From NCBI RefSeq assembly GCF_019857205.1, contig NZ_JAHWXO010000007.1:1-64000 (forward strand): DNA of 64,000 nucleotides. Reading direction: 5' to 3'. Source of the stretch: Qipengyuania pacifica (GTDB lineage Bacteria > Pseudomonadota > Alphaproteobacteria > Sphingomonadales > Sphingomonadaceae). Of the stretch, positions 9,250 through 18,880 are shown piece after piece. The notes beneath the pieces are model-generated. The model saw only the letters and a list, made by a program, of their open reading frames with translations. It was not told the DNA's origin and made no database searches. Positions within the stretch are counted from its first letter, which is position 1, and each line of letters begins with the position of its first letter. A program made the translations under genes and the position numbers.

Positions 9250-9310
9250 GTCTTTCGTTCCGGCGCAATGTTCATGGCGCGGCCAGAACCGTGCTGATAG
9301 GGTGACCGAC

Positions 9311-10018
9311 ATGAAACGACGGGACCTTCTCAAAGGATCGCTGGCCGCCGGCGCAGCCGTAGCCCTACCGAGCCGACTGTTCGCACAGTGGAATCCCACT
9401 GCCACGCGCGATGCCAAGCTCATGGACATCGCCCGCGAAGAACTGGTCAGGGTCGGCGGAAACATCTGGCGCAAGGATATCGTCGCCATCGCAGATTTCG
9501 GACTGCATTCGGCCCGGCGACGCTTCCATTTCGTAGACCTCGAGAACGAACGGGTGGCAAGCTATCATGTCAGCCATGGCACGGGTTCGGATAGCGAACA
9601 CGACGGCTGGCTGAAACGATATTCCAACATCGAAGGCAGCGAAGCATCGAGCCGCGGCGCCTTCATGACCCGCAGCTGGTATGTCGGCCGATATGGCACG
9701 TCGATACGACTGGACGGCCTTGATCCGACCAACTCCAACGCCCTCCCCCGTGCGATCGTCATGCACAAGGCGAATTATGCGACGCCTGAGCATGTCGAAC
9801 GATACGGCCGCCTTGGGCGGTCAAACGGATGTTTCGCCATGGGGCCGGACCAGTTCGACCGCGCGTTGATCGATCTTGCCGGGGGTCGCCTGCTGGTTTG
9901 TGGTAGTTACGGTCTGGCGGAAGACGGCACCACCGTTACGCCGCCGATCGCACAATACGATCTGCTGCGTAACGAATATGGCGGAACCTACGAACGGACC
10001 AATCCCGGCGCGTTCTAG
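9311..10018 (+). CDS. Tat-exported L,D-transpeptidase catalytic-domain protein (YkuD_2 type)
   Basis: This 235-residue protein starts with a twin-arginine signal (KRRDLLKG, then a hydrophobic stretch ending near LPSRLFA), so it should be exported folded. The catalytic segment has a His (MHKANY) followed by GRSNGCFAMG, where the Cys is the likely nucleophile, as in murein L,D-transpeptidase catalytic-domain proteins. A role in peptidoglycan cross-linking or remodelling is inferred. A GTG at 9302 could start the frame nine bases earlier; I prefer the ATG because the RR motif then follows directly. It converges on the YcbB-like gene with only 6 bases between stops. Confidence 0.86.
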   Translation: MKRRDLLKGSLAAGAAVALPSRLFAQWNPTATRDAKLMDIAREELVRVGGNIWRKDIVAIADFGLHSARRRFHFVDLENERVASYHVSHGTGSDSEHDGWLKRYSNIEGSEASSRGAFMTRSWYVGRYGTSIRLDGLDPTNSNALPRAIVMHKANYATPEHVERYGRLGRSNGCFAMGPDQFDRALIDLAGGRLLVCGSYGLAEDGTTVTPPIAQYDLLRNEYGGTYERTNPGAF

Positions 10019-10024
10019 GCGGCG

Positions 10025-11452
10025 TCAGCTGGTCTGCAGGTCGTCGACGATTTCGACCACTTCTTCACTTGTCTGACGTGCACGATCGCTCTGGCGCGGA
10101 GCGTCCAGTGCCGCGAGAACCGGCGCGTCACGATCATATATGTCGGCAAACTTGGTCAGGTTTCCGTTCACGTCCACCCCGTAGGTGAAATAGGTGATGT
10201 AGACCGGCCACTGCTTCGCCATCGGATAGCGCGTGTATTCCCTGCCGGCGGTGATTTCAGACACTTCCTGCTGAATTGCCGGCAATTCGTCACGATTGGC
10301 GGCATTACCGAGCATCGACATGGTCATCGCCAGTTCGCGAGCGCCCTGCACCCGGATACAGCCGTGACTGAGGGCGCGGCTGTCCTGATTGAACAACGCC
10401 TTGGCCGGCGTATCATGCAGGAAGATCGCATGTTCGTTGGGCATATCGAGCTTCATCAGACCGAGCGAATTGCCCGGCCCCGGCTGCTGAACGACGGTTA
10501 CCCAGCCATTGGCGCCCTTGGTCGCTTTGTATCCGTTGGCACGCGCCCATCCCGGATTGTTGAGCACCTTCGCCCCCAGACCTTCACCCTTCACGATGGA
10601 CTGCGGAACCGTCCAGGTGGGATTGAAGATCACGGCCTCGACCATTTCGGCCAGCTGAGGCGTCGCGGTACGTCCGGGCTTGCCCACGACCACGCGGTAG
10701 TTCTTGATGATCTTGTTATTCACCGTGAGGCGAAGCTGATACTCGGGCACGTTGGTCAGCAGATATTGCTTGCCTAGATCGCGTCCCAGCCAGCGCCAGC
10801 GATCCATGTTGGCGCGGATCAGCTTGCGCTTCGCCGGGTCGGTCGTTTTGGCGAGTTCTTCCTTCAGCCGCGCATAGTCAGGAGATACCGGGTTGAGTGC
10901 GGTCAGCGTCCCGGCAATGTCCCCCGTCTCAACAGCCGTCAGGAGCAAGCGGTCCGAAGGCAGGACGTCGGGATCGGGATCCACGACAAACCACTGGCGG
11001 CGAGCGTCCATAGGTGTGCGTCCGTCGCGCAGGTCTTCCACGAGCCATACGAAAATCTCGCTGGCTGTTTCATTGAGCGCGGTGCCGGGACCGTTTGCAA
11101 TCGCTGCGGAAAGCTCGTCGGCACGATAATCGGCGGGCGACAGTCCTTCGGCCTCCACCGTGGGGATGAACGCGAGCAGTTTTTTCGCCTGTGGAACGGA
11201 CCATTCGCGAACATAGACAGGAAGCTGCTGGACGATTTCGCGCGACGATGTGCGGATATCGTCGAAGCTTTCATCGACGCTTGGCGTAGCAGGCTGCTGC
11301 GGGGCTTTATTGCGGTAATCGGGAAGCTTTTCCGTCACCTTGGCCGGTTCGGGAGGGACGAGGTTTTCCGGCGCGTTGTCCTGAGCCAGGACAGAAGTCG
11401 CGCAAAGGGCCGCCCCCATTGCAGTACCGAAAATCAAACGAAAACGTGTCAT
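10025..11452 (-). CDS. L,D-transpeptidase, YcbB/LdtD-like
   Basis: This 475-residue protein has an N-terminal signal peptide (MTRFRLIFGTAMGAALCATSVLA), a peptidoglycan-binding/scaffold region and a C-terminal YkuD domain. The catalytic His-Cys signature is seen as FLHDTP followed 17 residues later by LSHGCIRVQ, the Cys being the nucleophile that forms 3-3 cross-links. Pro-rich sequence just after the signal probably forms a flexible linker. Length and layout match periplasmic YcbB-like enzymes. The ATG at 11452 was chosen at the signal peptide. It converges on another transpeptidase-type gene. Confidence 0.92.
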   Translation of the reverse strand: MTRFRLIFGTAMGAALCATSVLAQDNAPENLVPPEPAKVTEKLPDYRNKAPQQPATPSVDESFDDIRTSSREIVQQLPVYVREWSVPQAKKLLAFIPTVEAEGLSPADYRADELSAAIANGPGTALNETASEIFVWLVEDLRDGRTPMDARRQWFVVDPDPDVLPSDRLLLTAVETGDIAGTLTALNPVSPDYARLKEELAKTTDPAKRKLIRANMDRWRWLGRDLGKQYLLTNVPEYQLRLTVNNKIIKNYRVVVGKPGRTATPQLAEMVEAVIFNPTWTVPQSIVKGEGLGAKVLNNPGWARANGYKATKGANGWVTVVQQPGPGNSLGLMKLDMPNEHAIFLHDTPAKALFNQDSRALSHGCIRVQGARELAMTMSMLGNAANRDELPAIQQEVSEITAGREYTRYPMAKQWPVYITYFTYGVDVNGNLTKFADIYDRDAPVLAALDAPRQSDRARQTSEEVVEIVDDLQTS

Positions 11453-11592
11453 AAGTCCTACCAGATGCGCCCCGCGCCGTTCAGCGCGTTTGGCCGGATA
11501 ATAGCCCAATGCACAGGGCTAATCCAATATCCCTTCTTTCGCAGGCCTGAATTGTCGGTGACTATAGCAGAAAGGGCGCATAGGGCGTGGCG

Positions 11593-12486
11593 ATGAACCG
11601 GGACCATGCCTTGCTGCCAGTCTTTGCGGCTGCGTTCGCGGTCGCCTGCCTGTCCCTGATGGACGCCTTCATGAAAAGTGCCGCTCTGGCGGTCGGTGCG
11701 CTGACGGCGGCATGGCTGCGTTCGGTCATTGCAACCGGAATTGCGCTTCCGCTGTGGCTCGTGCGCGGCCGCGCCCGCTGGCCGCGTCCCGAGGTACTCA
11801 AACTTCATCTGCAGCGCTCGATCATAGCGACATTCATGGCGCTGACGTTCTTTTACGCGATCACCAAACTGCCGCTGGCCGAAGCGATTGCGATCAGTTT
11901 CGTGGCGCCGCTGATTGCGCTCTATCTTGCGCGGGTAATGCTGGGCGAGGCGATCCGGAGAGAGGCAATCTATGCCTCCATACTGGGCTTTATCGGCACA
12001 CTGATCATTATCGGCGGCAAGATCGGCCAGGCGGATTTCGATGCCGACACGGCGCTGGGGCTCACATCGATCCTGGCGTCCGCTTTGCTCTACGCCTACA
12101 GTTTCATACTGATCCGGCGGCAATCGCAGGTTGCCGGGCCCGCCGAAATCGCGACCTTCCATTCCGGGGTATCGGTGATCATCCTGGGGCTGGCGGCGCC
12201 GTTCCTGTTCGAAATGCCAAACCTGAAAATACTGGGCGATCTGGCCGCGGCTGCCTTCCTGACAGTGGCCGGGGCGATGGGCCTTGCCTGGGCTTATGCG
12301 CGCGCCGAAGCACAAGTGCTGGTGCCGCTAGAATATTCGGGCTTCTTATGGGCATCGCTGTTCGGTTGGCTGTTCTTCGCCGAACCGCTGACCATGCCGA
12401 CGACCATCGGCACCGCCATCATCATCACATCATGTTGGGTAGCGACCCGGAAACGTCGCGTCGCGATCGTGCCGGAGGTTCCCTAG
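11593..12486 (+). CDS. DMT-superfamily transporter (EamA family)
   Basis: This 297-residue membrane protein carries two EamA repeats of about five helices each, typical of drug/metabolite exporters (RhaT/RarD-like). The conserved pattern of the first repeat ends around AIAISFVAPLIALYLARVMLGE; the second ends around LVPLEYSGFLWASLFGWLFFAEPL. Substrate cannot be told from sequence. ATG at 11593 was chosen; a GTG lies two codons upstream. The 3' end overlaps the end of a small convergent gene by 4 bases. Confidence 0.9.
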   Translation: MNRDHALLPVFAAAFAVACLSLMDAFMKSAALAVGALTAAWLRSVIATGIALPLWLVRGRARWPRPEVLKLHLQRSIIATFMALTFFYAITKLPLAEAIAISFVAPLIALYLARVMLGEAIRREAIYASILGFIGTLIIIGGKIGQADFDADTALGLTSILASALLYAYSFILIRRQSQVAGPAEIATFHSGVSVIILGLAAPFLFEMPNLKILGDLAAAAFLTVAGAMGLAWAYARAEAQVLVPLEYSGFLWASLFGWLFFAEPLTMPTTIGTAIIITSCWVATRKRRVAIVPEVP

Positions 12487-12653
12487 CGGCCTGATCGCTG
12501 TTCGGTAGATCGCTCGGTCTCGCCAGCCTGGGCGGGCCCGTCTGCAAAAGTGAAAGCAGCTGCAAAGCAACCGACAATGCCAAGCGCGGCAGCAATTACT
12601 GCAAAACGAAGCGGACCACGTGAGCGTTCGCCCGCATCCGATAGCGGAGACAT
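12483..12653 (-). CDS. Small single-pass membrane protein, unknown function
   Basis: This 56-residue protein is not recognised. It has a polar N-terminus (MSPLSDAGERSRG), one hydrophobic helix at about 16-40 (FAVIAAALGIVGCFAAAFTFA) and a short polar tail. Support for it being real: an AGGGAG ribosome site lies 6 bases before the ATG at 12653, and the product has a sensible membrane topology. It sits divergent from acnA and converges with the DMT transporter gene with a 4-base overlap. Confidence 0.6.
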   Translation of the reverse strand: MSPLSDAGERSRGPLRFAVIAAALGIVGCFAAAFTFADGPAQAGETERSTEQRSGR

Positions 12654-12868
12654 GTGAAACTCCCTCATTCAGCCTTTTGGCCAATACGGCCTTATTGCCA
12701 TGATTTAGCCTTAATAACCAGAGAAAGCTGCGCGAAGTTCCGTCAAAGCCGCACACCACCCTGCCGCGCACTTGATTTTTGCGCAGGTTCAGCGCAGGTG
12801 CGCGGCACATTCTGCCGCTCTGTCCATTGGTCAGATGACGGCTCTCAACTGAAAGGACAGACGCGCGC

Positions 12869-15544
12869 ATGACTCAGGTCGGCAAGGACACGCTCGGAAC
12901 CCGCTCAACCCTCACCGTGAACGGCAAGGATTACGCCTATTACTCCTTCGCCAAGGCGGAGAAGACAATCGGCGACGTGTCGAAGCTGCCCTTCAGCCTG
13001 AAGGTCCTGCTCGAAAACATGCTCCGCTTCGAAGATGGCGGCTTCACCGTATCCACCGACGATGCGCAAGCGATCGCGGACTGGCAGAAGAACCCGGCCA
13101 CCGGCAAGGAAATCCAGTATCGCCCGGCACGCGTGCTGTTGCAGGATTTCACCGGCGTCCCCTGCGTGGTGGACCTTGCCGCAATGCGTGACGCCATCAG
13201 CAAGCTGGGCGGCGAAACGTCCAAGATCAATCCGCAGGTTCCGGTCAATCTGGTGATCGACCACTCGGTCATGGTCGACGAATTCGGCCACCCCAAGGCG
13301 TTCGAAAAGAACGTCGAACTCGAATACGCCCGTAACGCGGAACGCTACGACTTCCTCAAATGGGGTTCGAAGAGCTTCCGGAACTTTACCGCAGTGCCCC
13401 CGGGCACCGGCATCTGCCACCAGGTGAACCTGGAATATCTGGGCAAGGGCGTGTGGTCGTCCGAAGGCGATGATGGCAAGCTGGTCGCCTATCCCGACAC
13501 CTGCGTCGGCACCGACAGCCACACCACCATGATCAACGGTCTCGGTGTGCTGGGCTGGGGCGTCGGCGGTATCGAAGCCGAAGCCGGCATGCTCGGCCAG
13601 CCGGTATCCATGCTCATCCCCGAAGTCGTCGGCTTCAAGCTGACCGGCGCCATGGCGGAAGGCGTGACCGCCACCGACCTGGTGCTGACCTGCGTTCAGA
13701 TGCTGCGCGAAGTCGGCGTGGTCGGCCGGTTCGTGGAATTCTACGGCGAAGGCGTCGCCAACCTCACGCTCGCCGATCGCGCGACGATCGCCAACATGGC
13801 GCCAGAATACGGCGCAACCTGCGGCTTCTTCGGCATCGACGAGAAGACCCTCGAATACATGCGCCTGACCGGGCGCGACGAAGAAACGATCGCGCTGGTC
13901 GAAGCCTATTCGAAAGAACAGGGCATGTGGTTCACCCCCGAGAACGAGCCGGTCTTCACCAAGACGCTCGAACTCGACGTCGCGAAGGTCGTGCCCAGCC
14001 TTGCCGGGCCCAAGCGCCCGCAGGACCGCGTCGCGCTGCCGCAGGTGGACGAGCTGTTCAACAGCGATCTCGCCACCGTATACAAGAAGGACAAGCCGGC
14101 GCGTGTCGAGGTCGACGGCAAGGACCATGACATCGGCGACGGCGACGTCGTCATTGCCGCCATCACCAGCTGCACCAACACGTCGAACCCCGACGTGCTC
14201 ATCGCAGCCGGCCTCGTGGCCAAGAAGGCCAATGAAAAGGGCCTGAAGCCGAAGCCCTGGGTCAAGACGTCGCTGGCACCCGGGTCGCAGGTCGTCACCG
14301 ACTATCTCGAGAAGAGCGGCCTGCAGACCGATCTCGACGCGCTCGGGTTCGATCTCGTCGGTTATGGCTGCACCACCTGCATCGGCAATTCGGGTCCGCT
14401 CGCTCCGCCGATCTCCAAGGCGATCAACGGCAACGACATCGTTGCGGCGTCGGTCCTTTCGGGCAACCGCAATTTCGAAGGCCGCGTATCGCCCGACGTG
14501 CGCGCGAACTTCCTTGCCAGCCCGCCGCTCGTGGTCGCTTACGCCCTCAAGGGCACGGTGACGGAAGACATCACCAACACGCCGATCGGCCAGGATCAGA
14601 ACGGCAATGACGTGATGCTGGCCGACATCTGGCCGACCAACGAAGAGGTGCGCGAGCATCGCGCGGCCAATATCGACCGCGAAATGTTCGTCACCCGCTA
14701 TGCCGACGTCTACAAGGGCGACGAGCACTGGCAGGCGATCAATGTCGAGGCGTCGGATACCTACAGCTGGAACCCGACCAGCACCTATGTAGCGAGCCCG
14801 CCGTACTTCGAAGGCATGGGCATGGAGCCTGCGCCGGTCACGGATATCGCCGGTGCGAAGCCGCTGGCGATTCTGGGGGATTCGGTAACGACCGATCACA
14901 TCTCGCCAGCTGGTTCGATCAAGGAAGACAGCCCGGCCGGCGAATATCTAAAGAGCCATCAGGTCTCGAAGCAGGACTTCAACTCCTACGGTTCGCGTCG
15001 CGGCAATCACGACGTGATGATGCGCGGCACCTTTGCCAACATCCGTATCAAGAACGAAATGGTTCCGGGCGTCGAAGGTGGTTACACCACCTACAATGGC
15101 GAGCAGATGGCGATCTACGACGCTGCCATGAAGCACAAGGCCGATGGAACGCCTCTGGTGGTTATCGCCGGCAAGGAATATGGCACTGGCTCAAGCCGCG
15201 ACTGGGCGGCCAAGGGCACCATTCTTCTGGGCGTTCGCGCGGTTATCGTCGAAAGTTTCGAGCGCATCCACCGTTCGAACCTCGTCGGCATGGGCGTGCT
15301 TCCGGTGCAGTTCAAGGATGGCGAAACCCGCGCTTCGCTGGGCCTGACTGCGACGGACAGCTTCTCGATCAAGGGGCTGGCCGATCTGAAGCCGGGCCAG
15401 GATATCGAGGTCGATGTGACCCGTGAAGACGGATCGACATTCACCTTCACCGCGCTGTGCCGCATCGATACGGCGAACGAGATGGAATATTACCGCAACG
15501 GCGGTATCCTCCAGTACGTCCTGCGCAACCTGGCAGCGGCTTGA
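12869..15544 (+). CDS. acnA: Aconitate hydratase A
   Basis: This 891-residue aconitase interconverts citrate and isocitrate in the TCA cycle. Its length equals that of E. coli AcnA. The three [4Fe-4S] ligands fall at C435 (TSCTNTSNP) and C501/C504 ([11 protein letters not shown]). The C-terminal swivel domain includes [16 protein letters not shown]. The ATG at 12869 has AAAGGA about 11 bases upstream. Its stop codon overlaps a TTG start of a rhodanese lipoprotein (TTGA), suggesting coupled translation. Codon use is very regular and GC-rich, as expected for a highly expressed gene. Confidence 0.99.
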   Translation: MTQVGKDTLGTRSTLTVNGKDYAYYSFAKAEKTIGDVSKLPFSLKVLLENMLRFEDGGFTVSTDDAQAIADWQKNPATGKEIQYRPARVLLQDFTGVPCVVDLAAMRDAISKLGGETSKINPQVPVNLVIDHSVMVDEFGHPKAFEKNVELEYARNAERYDFLKWGSKSFRNFTAVPPGTGICHQVNLEYLGKGVWSSEGDDGKLVAYPDTCVGTDSHTTMINGLGVLGWGVGGIEAEAGMLGQPVSMLIPEVVGFKLTGAMAEGVTATDLVLTCVQMLREVGVVGRFVEFYGEGVANLTLADRATIANMAPEYGATCGFFGIDEKTLEYMRLTGRDEETIALVEAYSKEQGMWFTPENEPVFTKTLELDVAKVVPSLAGPKRPQDRVALPQVDELFNSDLATVYKKDKPARVEVDGKDHDIGDGDVVIAAITSCTNTSNPDVLIAAGLVAKKANEKGLKPKPWVKTSLAPGSQVVTDYLEKSGLQTDLDALGFDLVGYGCTTCIGNSGPLAPPISKAINGNDIVAASVLSGNRNFEGRVSPDVRANFLASPPLVVAYALKGTVTEDITNTPIGQDQNGNDVMLADIWPTNEEVREHRAANIDREMFVTRYADVYKGDEHWQAINVEASDTYSWNPTSTYVASPPYFEGMGMEPAPVTDIAGAKPLAILGDSVTTDHISPAGSIKEDSPAGEYLKSHQVSKQDFNSYGSRRGNHDVMMRGTFANIRIKNEMVPGVEGGYTTYNGEQMAIYDAAMKHKADGTPLVVIAGKEYGTGSSRDWAAKGTILLGVRAVIVESFERIHRSNLVGMGVLPVQFKDGETRASLGLTATDSFSIKGLADLKPGQDIEVDVTREDGSTFTFTALCRIDTANEMEYYRNGGILQYVLRNLAAA

Positions 15545-15960
15545 TTGCACGGTCGCTCCTCGCAGTAACGGCGGCGGGCTTGCTCGCCGCCTGCTCTGCG
15601 GGCGCACCAACCGATGCAGACGCCGGATCAACCCAGGACCAGGCCGGCGTTCTCCTGATCGAGCCCAAGGCGCTCGCCCTGCGGCTTGATGCCGGCGACG
15701 CCATCCAGCTTATCGACGTGCGCACGCCGGAAGAGTTTGCGGATGGCCACATCGAAGGTGCGATCAATATTCCGGTCGATCAATTCGATCCAGCCACCCT
15801 GCCCGATCCGCAAGGCGCCGAGCGCATCCTCTACTGCCAGTCCGACCGTCGTTCCGGTATTGCTGCAGAGAAGCTGGCGGCAAATGGCGATACGGCCGTG
15901 CATATGAAGGGTGGCATCCGGGCCTGGGAAGGCAACCACCTGCCGGTAACGCGTGACTGA
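15541..15960 (+). CDS. Rhodanese-domain lipoprotein
   Basis: This 139-residue protein has a lipoprotein signal peptide ending in LLAAC (C17 in this numbering, followed by Ser, so likely outer membrane) and a single rhodanese domain. The domain shows [22 protein letters not shown] and the active-site loop YCQSDRRSG, with the Cys as sulfur carrier. Periplasmic sulfurtransferase activity is inferred. I chose the TTG at 15541, which overlaps the acnA stop as TTGA and places the signal peptide at the N-terminus. The frame extends further upstream but only inside acnA. Confidence 0.85.
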   Translation: MIARSLLAVTAAGLLAACSAGAPTDADAGSTQDQAGVLLIEPKALALRLDAGDAIQLIDVRTPEEFADGHIEGAINIPVDQFDPATLPDPQGAERILYCQSDRRSGIAAEKLAANGDTAVHMKGGIRAWEGNHLPVTRD

Positions 15961-15977
15961 GCGGCCAAGAATCTGAC

Positions 15978-16697
15978 ATGGCGATCCTTGGCCGCCTGTC
16001 CCGGGTATTGAGGCGCGAGCCTGTCGATGAAAGGGCCGATCCGGCGATCCTTGCTGCGATCGGAACCGAGGTTCGCGAGAGAGTGCAGGACCATCCGAAA
16101 ATCCAGGCCATAGGCGGCGATAAGGCCGACCTGTTCCTGCTTCCGAAGCTGTTGTCTCCCAGGCAGTGCCGCAAACTCATCGCAATCATCGACAGTCGCA
16201 TCCAGCCGTCGGTTCTCTTTTCGGAAACAGTCGCGCCGAAGGGACGCACCAGTTCCACGCATTTCTTCTCGCAGGATCTGCCGGAAACGAGGGCACTTGC
16301 CGCCAAAATCAGTGAGATAACGGGTATCGGTTTGCACCATGCCGAGCCGCTGCAGGGGCAGCGATATCGCGTGGGCGAGGAGTATCGCCATCATCGCGAT
16401 CACTTCCGGATCGATAAGCCGCATTGGCAGATCGAGCGGCGGCGCGGTGGGCAGCGCACATGGACCGCCATGGTCTACCTCAACGCAGTCGAGGAAGGTG
16501 GCGAAACCGACTTTTCCGAACTGGATTTGAAGATCGTACCCGAGCCCGGCTTACTGGTGTTATGGGACAATATGGACCGTCAGGGCATGCCCAATCCTGC
16601 AACGCGGCATGCCGCCCTGCCCGTTCTGGCGGGACGCAAGCATGTGGTGACGCAGTGGTATCGTCAGGGCGAATGGAGCATGCAACAGCGCGGATGA
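15978..16697 (+). CDS. 2-oxoglutarate/Fe(II) oxygenase, prolyl 4-hydroxylase family
   Basis: This 239-residue protein has the double-stranded beta-helix iron site: H139-x-D141 (YRHHRDHF) and distal H211 (ATRHAALPV), with K221 (AGRKHVV) as the likely 2-oxoglutarate anchor. The core MVYLNAVEEGGETDF (165-179) is typical of the P4Hc family. Protein substrate is unknown; bacterial relatives hydroxylate proline in peptides or EF-Tu. It follows the rhodanese gene by 17 bases and probably belongs to the acnA transcript. Confidence 0.9.
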   Translation: MAILGRLSRVLRREPVDERADPAILAAIGTEVRERVQDHPKIQAIGGDKADLFLLPKLLSPRQCRKLIAIIDSRIQPSVLFSETVAPKGRTSSTHFFSQDLPETRALAAKISEITGIGLHHAEPLQGQRYRVGEEYRHHRDHFRIDKPHWQIERRRGGQRTWTAMVYLNAVEEGGETDFSELDLKIVPEPGLLVLWDNMDRQGMPNPATRHAALPVLAGRKHVVTQWYRQGEWSMQQRG

Positions 16698-16715
16698 CAC
16701 TGCCGCTGGGCGAGC

Positions 16716-17636
16716 TCAGACCCCGCGCTTGATGCGGAATCTGCGACGGCCGAGAACGGCAACTGCAGCCATACCGAAAAGAGCCATCATCGGCGGTGCC
16801 GGAACATCGGTGCCGCTCGAACTTGGCGGTGGCGGTGGCGGAGGCGGTGGCGGTGGAGGCGGTGGCGGTGGCGGCTGGTCGCCTCCACTCGTTGAGGTCG
16901 AAGAGCTAGTCGAAGACGACGTGCTGGAAGAACTCGAACTTGAGCTGCTGGTCGAGCTTGAGGAGCTGGTGCTCGAGGTCACGTTTCCTGAACTAGACGT
17001 GCTAGTTGAAACATCACCCGAACTACTGCTGCTCGTTGTCGTGCTTACTTCGCCGGTAGACGATGAAGTGGAACTGCCCCCAGTGGATGTGGAAGTCGAT
17101 GTCCCGCCACTGGAAGTGGTGGAGGTAATCGTAATTGGTGGCAACTCGCCGCCAGTAGTAGTGGTCGAGTTCACGACGACGCTGCCGCCGCCGCTGGAGC
17201 CGCTGAAGAAGCCGCCGAAGAACCCGCCGCCAAAGCCGCCGCCGAAACCGCCACCACCATAGCCACCTCCCGGGATGGAGCGCGCGGAGCCGCCGCCGCC
17301 GATCGGTGCCGCTGCAGGCAACGGCGGTACCGGTACAGGTACCATCGCCTGACGATAGACGGGCGGACAGATGTTATTGGGATCGTAGGCCGCCTGCGGA
17401 GAATCTGCGGGCACGCATTCAGCCTGCCGCGGAGGAATGGTGCGAGCGCGCGGCACGGTCGGCCGGGGGACGGCGCGTGGCTTCTGTTTCACATATTTGG
17501 CCTGCTTGACCGACTTGGTCTTGTATTGCGGACTGTCGGAAATCGGCTTCTCGGCAACGTGGACCGCGCCGCCTGCAAGCAGGGCGCCGCCCGCTGCAGT
17601 GGCCGATAGTTTGGCAAGAGCTGACTTGACCGACAT
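16716..17636 (-). CDS. Low-complexity secreted protein with a PEP-CTERM-like C-terminus
   Basis: This 306-residue protein is not a known family member. It has an N-terminal export-type hydrophobic segment (about 10-27), a basic Pro-rich part with two Cys (around 74 and 91), a Gly-rich stretch (about 113-150), a Ser/Thr-rich region of about 100 residues, a run of 17 prolines, and finally VPAPPMMALFGMAAVAVLGRRRF plus a basic tail. That end has the three parts of an exosortase sorting signal: a short Pro motif, a hydrophobic helix and an Arg cluster. However, it reads VPAP where the classical motif is VPEP. The Ser/Thr-rich body fits a glycosylated surface protein. AAAGGAA precedes the ATG at 17636. 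Confidence 0.78.
   Translation of the reverse strand: MSVKSALAKLSATAAGGALLAGGAVHVAEKPISDSPQYKTKSVKQAKYVKQKPRAVPRPTVPRARTIPPRQAECVPADSPQAAYDPNNICPPVYRQAMVPVPVPPLPAAAPIGGGGSARSIPGGGYGGGGFGGGFGGGFFGGFFSGSSGGGSVVVNSTTTTGGELPPITITSTTSSGGTSTSTSTGGSSTSSSTGEVSTTTSSSSSGDVSTSTSSSGNVTSSTSSSSSTSSSSSSSSSTSSSTSSSTSTSGGDQPPPPPPPPPPPPPPPPPSSSGTDVPAPPMMALFGMAAVAVLGRRRFRIKRGV
16825..16876. repeat. GGTGGC-type microsatellite inside the low-complexity gene
   Basis: About 50 bases consist almost only of GGC, GGT and GGA triplets on the plus strand. On the minus strand they encode the run of 17 prolines. Such tracts are prone to slippage in whole codons. Confidence 0.85.
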
Positions 17637-17854
17637 CGCTTCGAATTCCTTTTACGACCGGGCCAGGATGTTTGGGAAGCCCCCATCCCCGCCGCGATCC
17701 TATAGTGTTTTCGCGAATCCCCCCGGGTCTTCACGCATAATTACTGATCGCTATTGCGCCCAGAAAGTGAATTTTCTCGACAAATGCGAGGCTTGAAGAC
17801 GACCCGTCCCGTTTCGGGACCGAATCCACCCCTTGGTTAAAACCGCCGATGCGC

Positions 17855-18880
17855 TCACTTGTCGAACATGTCGGACTGCGGTTTCGATGGTGCCGCGAGG
17901 CCCAGGTGCAACCATCCGCCATCGTTGAGGCAGCGCCCCCGCGCGGTGCGAGCAATGAGGCCAAGCTGGATGAGATAGGGCTCGATCACCTCCTCCACCG
18001 TATCGCGCGGTTCGGAGAGGCCCGCCGCCAACGTCTCGACGCCGACCGGCCCGCCCTTGTAGGTCGTTGCGATCATGGTGAGATAGCGCCGGTCCATCGC
18101 GTCGAGGCCGAGACTGTCGACCTCGAGCCTGGTCAGTGCCTCGTCAGCCACTCTGGTGGTCACGACCGGCTCTTTAAGAACCGATGCGAAGTCACGCACG
18201 CGCCGCATCAGGCGGCCTGCCACGCGCGGCGTGCCGCGCGATCGGCGGGCGATTTCACGGGCGCCGCCTTCATCGATAGCCATGCCCAGCAATCCTGCCC
18301 CGCGGCTGACGACCTTGAGCAGTTCGTCTTCAGTATAAAAATTTAGCCTGACGGGAATGCCGAACCGGTCGCGCAAGGGAGTGGTCAGCAAGCCCTGACG
18401 CGTGGTCGCCCCCACGAGCGTGAACGGCGGCAAGTCGATCCGCACGCTGCGCGCGCTCGGCCCTTCGCCGATGATGATATCGAGCGCGCGGTCTTCCATC
18501 GCCGGATAGAGCACCTCCTCGACCACCGGATTGAGCCGGTGAATTTCGTCGATGAACAGTACATCGTTGGGTTCGAGATTGGTCAGCAGAGCCGCAAGAT
18601 CGCCCGCCTTGGCAATCACCGGGCCGCTGGTGGCGCGAAAGCCCACGCCGAGTTCCTTGGAGACGATCTGCGCCAGCGTGGTCTTGCCCAGTCCCGGCGG
18701 GCCGAAGAAGAGCACATGGTCCATCGCTTCGCCGCGCCCGCGGGCGGCCTCGATGAAGACACGAAGGTTCTCGCGCGCCGCTTTCTGGCCAACGAACTCG
18801 CTGAGCGACTTGGGCCGCAGCGCCGCGTCCGGATCTTCCGGCTGCCGCTCGGGCGAATGCAGGGGGATGGGTTCAGTCAA
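17855..18880 (-). CDS. ruvB: Holliday junction branch-migration helicase RuvB
   Basis: This 341-residue AAA+ motor drives branch migration of Holliday junctions together with RuvA. Walker A is GPPGLGKTT (60-68) and Walker B LFIDEIH (108-114). The sensor/arginine-finger region includes [18 protein letters not shown], and a C-terminal winged helix follows. The start is a TTG at 18880; no suitable ATG lies before the Walker A motif. It overlaps the upstream GFA-family gene by 8 bases (TTGACTGA), so it is the last gene of a ruvA-GFA-ruvB operon. Confidence 0.97.
   Translation of the reverse strand: MTEPIPLHSPERQPEDPDAALRPKSLSEFVGQKAARENLRVFIEAARGRGEAMDHVLFFGPPGLGKTTLAQIVSKELGVGFRATSGPVIAKAGDLAALLTNLEPNDVLFIDEIHRLNPVVEEVLYPAMEDRALDIIIGEGPSARSVRIDLPPFTLVGATTRQGLLTTPLRDRFGIPVRLNFYTEDELLKVVSRGAGLLGMAIDEGGAREIARRSRGTPRVAGRLMRRVRDFASVLKEPVVTTRVADEALTRLEVDSLGLDAMDRRYLTMIATTYKGGPVGVETLAAGLSEPRDTVEEVIEPYLIQLGLIARTARGRCLNDGGWLHLGLAAPSKPQSDMFDK

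Noticed and set aside
12905-14899. Open frame of 664 codons on the strand opposite acnA
   Set aside because: It lies fully inside acnA, which has every aconitase motif. The antisense frame stays open because of regular GC-rich third positions, and its product (long Arg/His/Val-rich stretches) resembles no family.
16729-17262. Plus-strand open frame encoding poly-Gly followed by Val/Glu/Leu repeats
   Set aside because: It is the complement of the Ser/Thr/Pro repeats of the minus-strand protein, which has an export segment and a sorting-signal-like end. The plus frame has neither.
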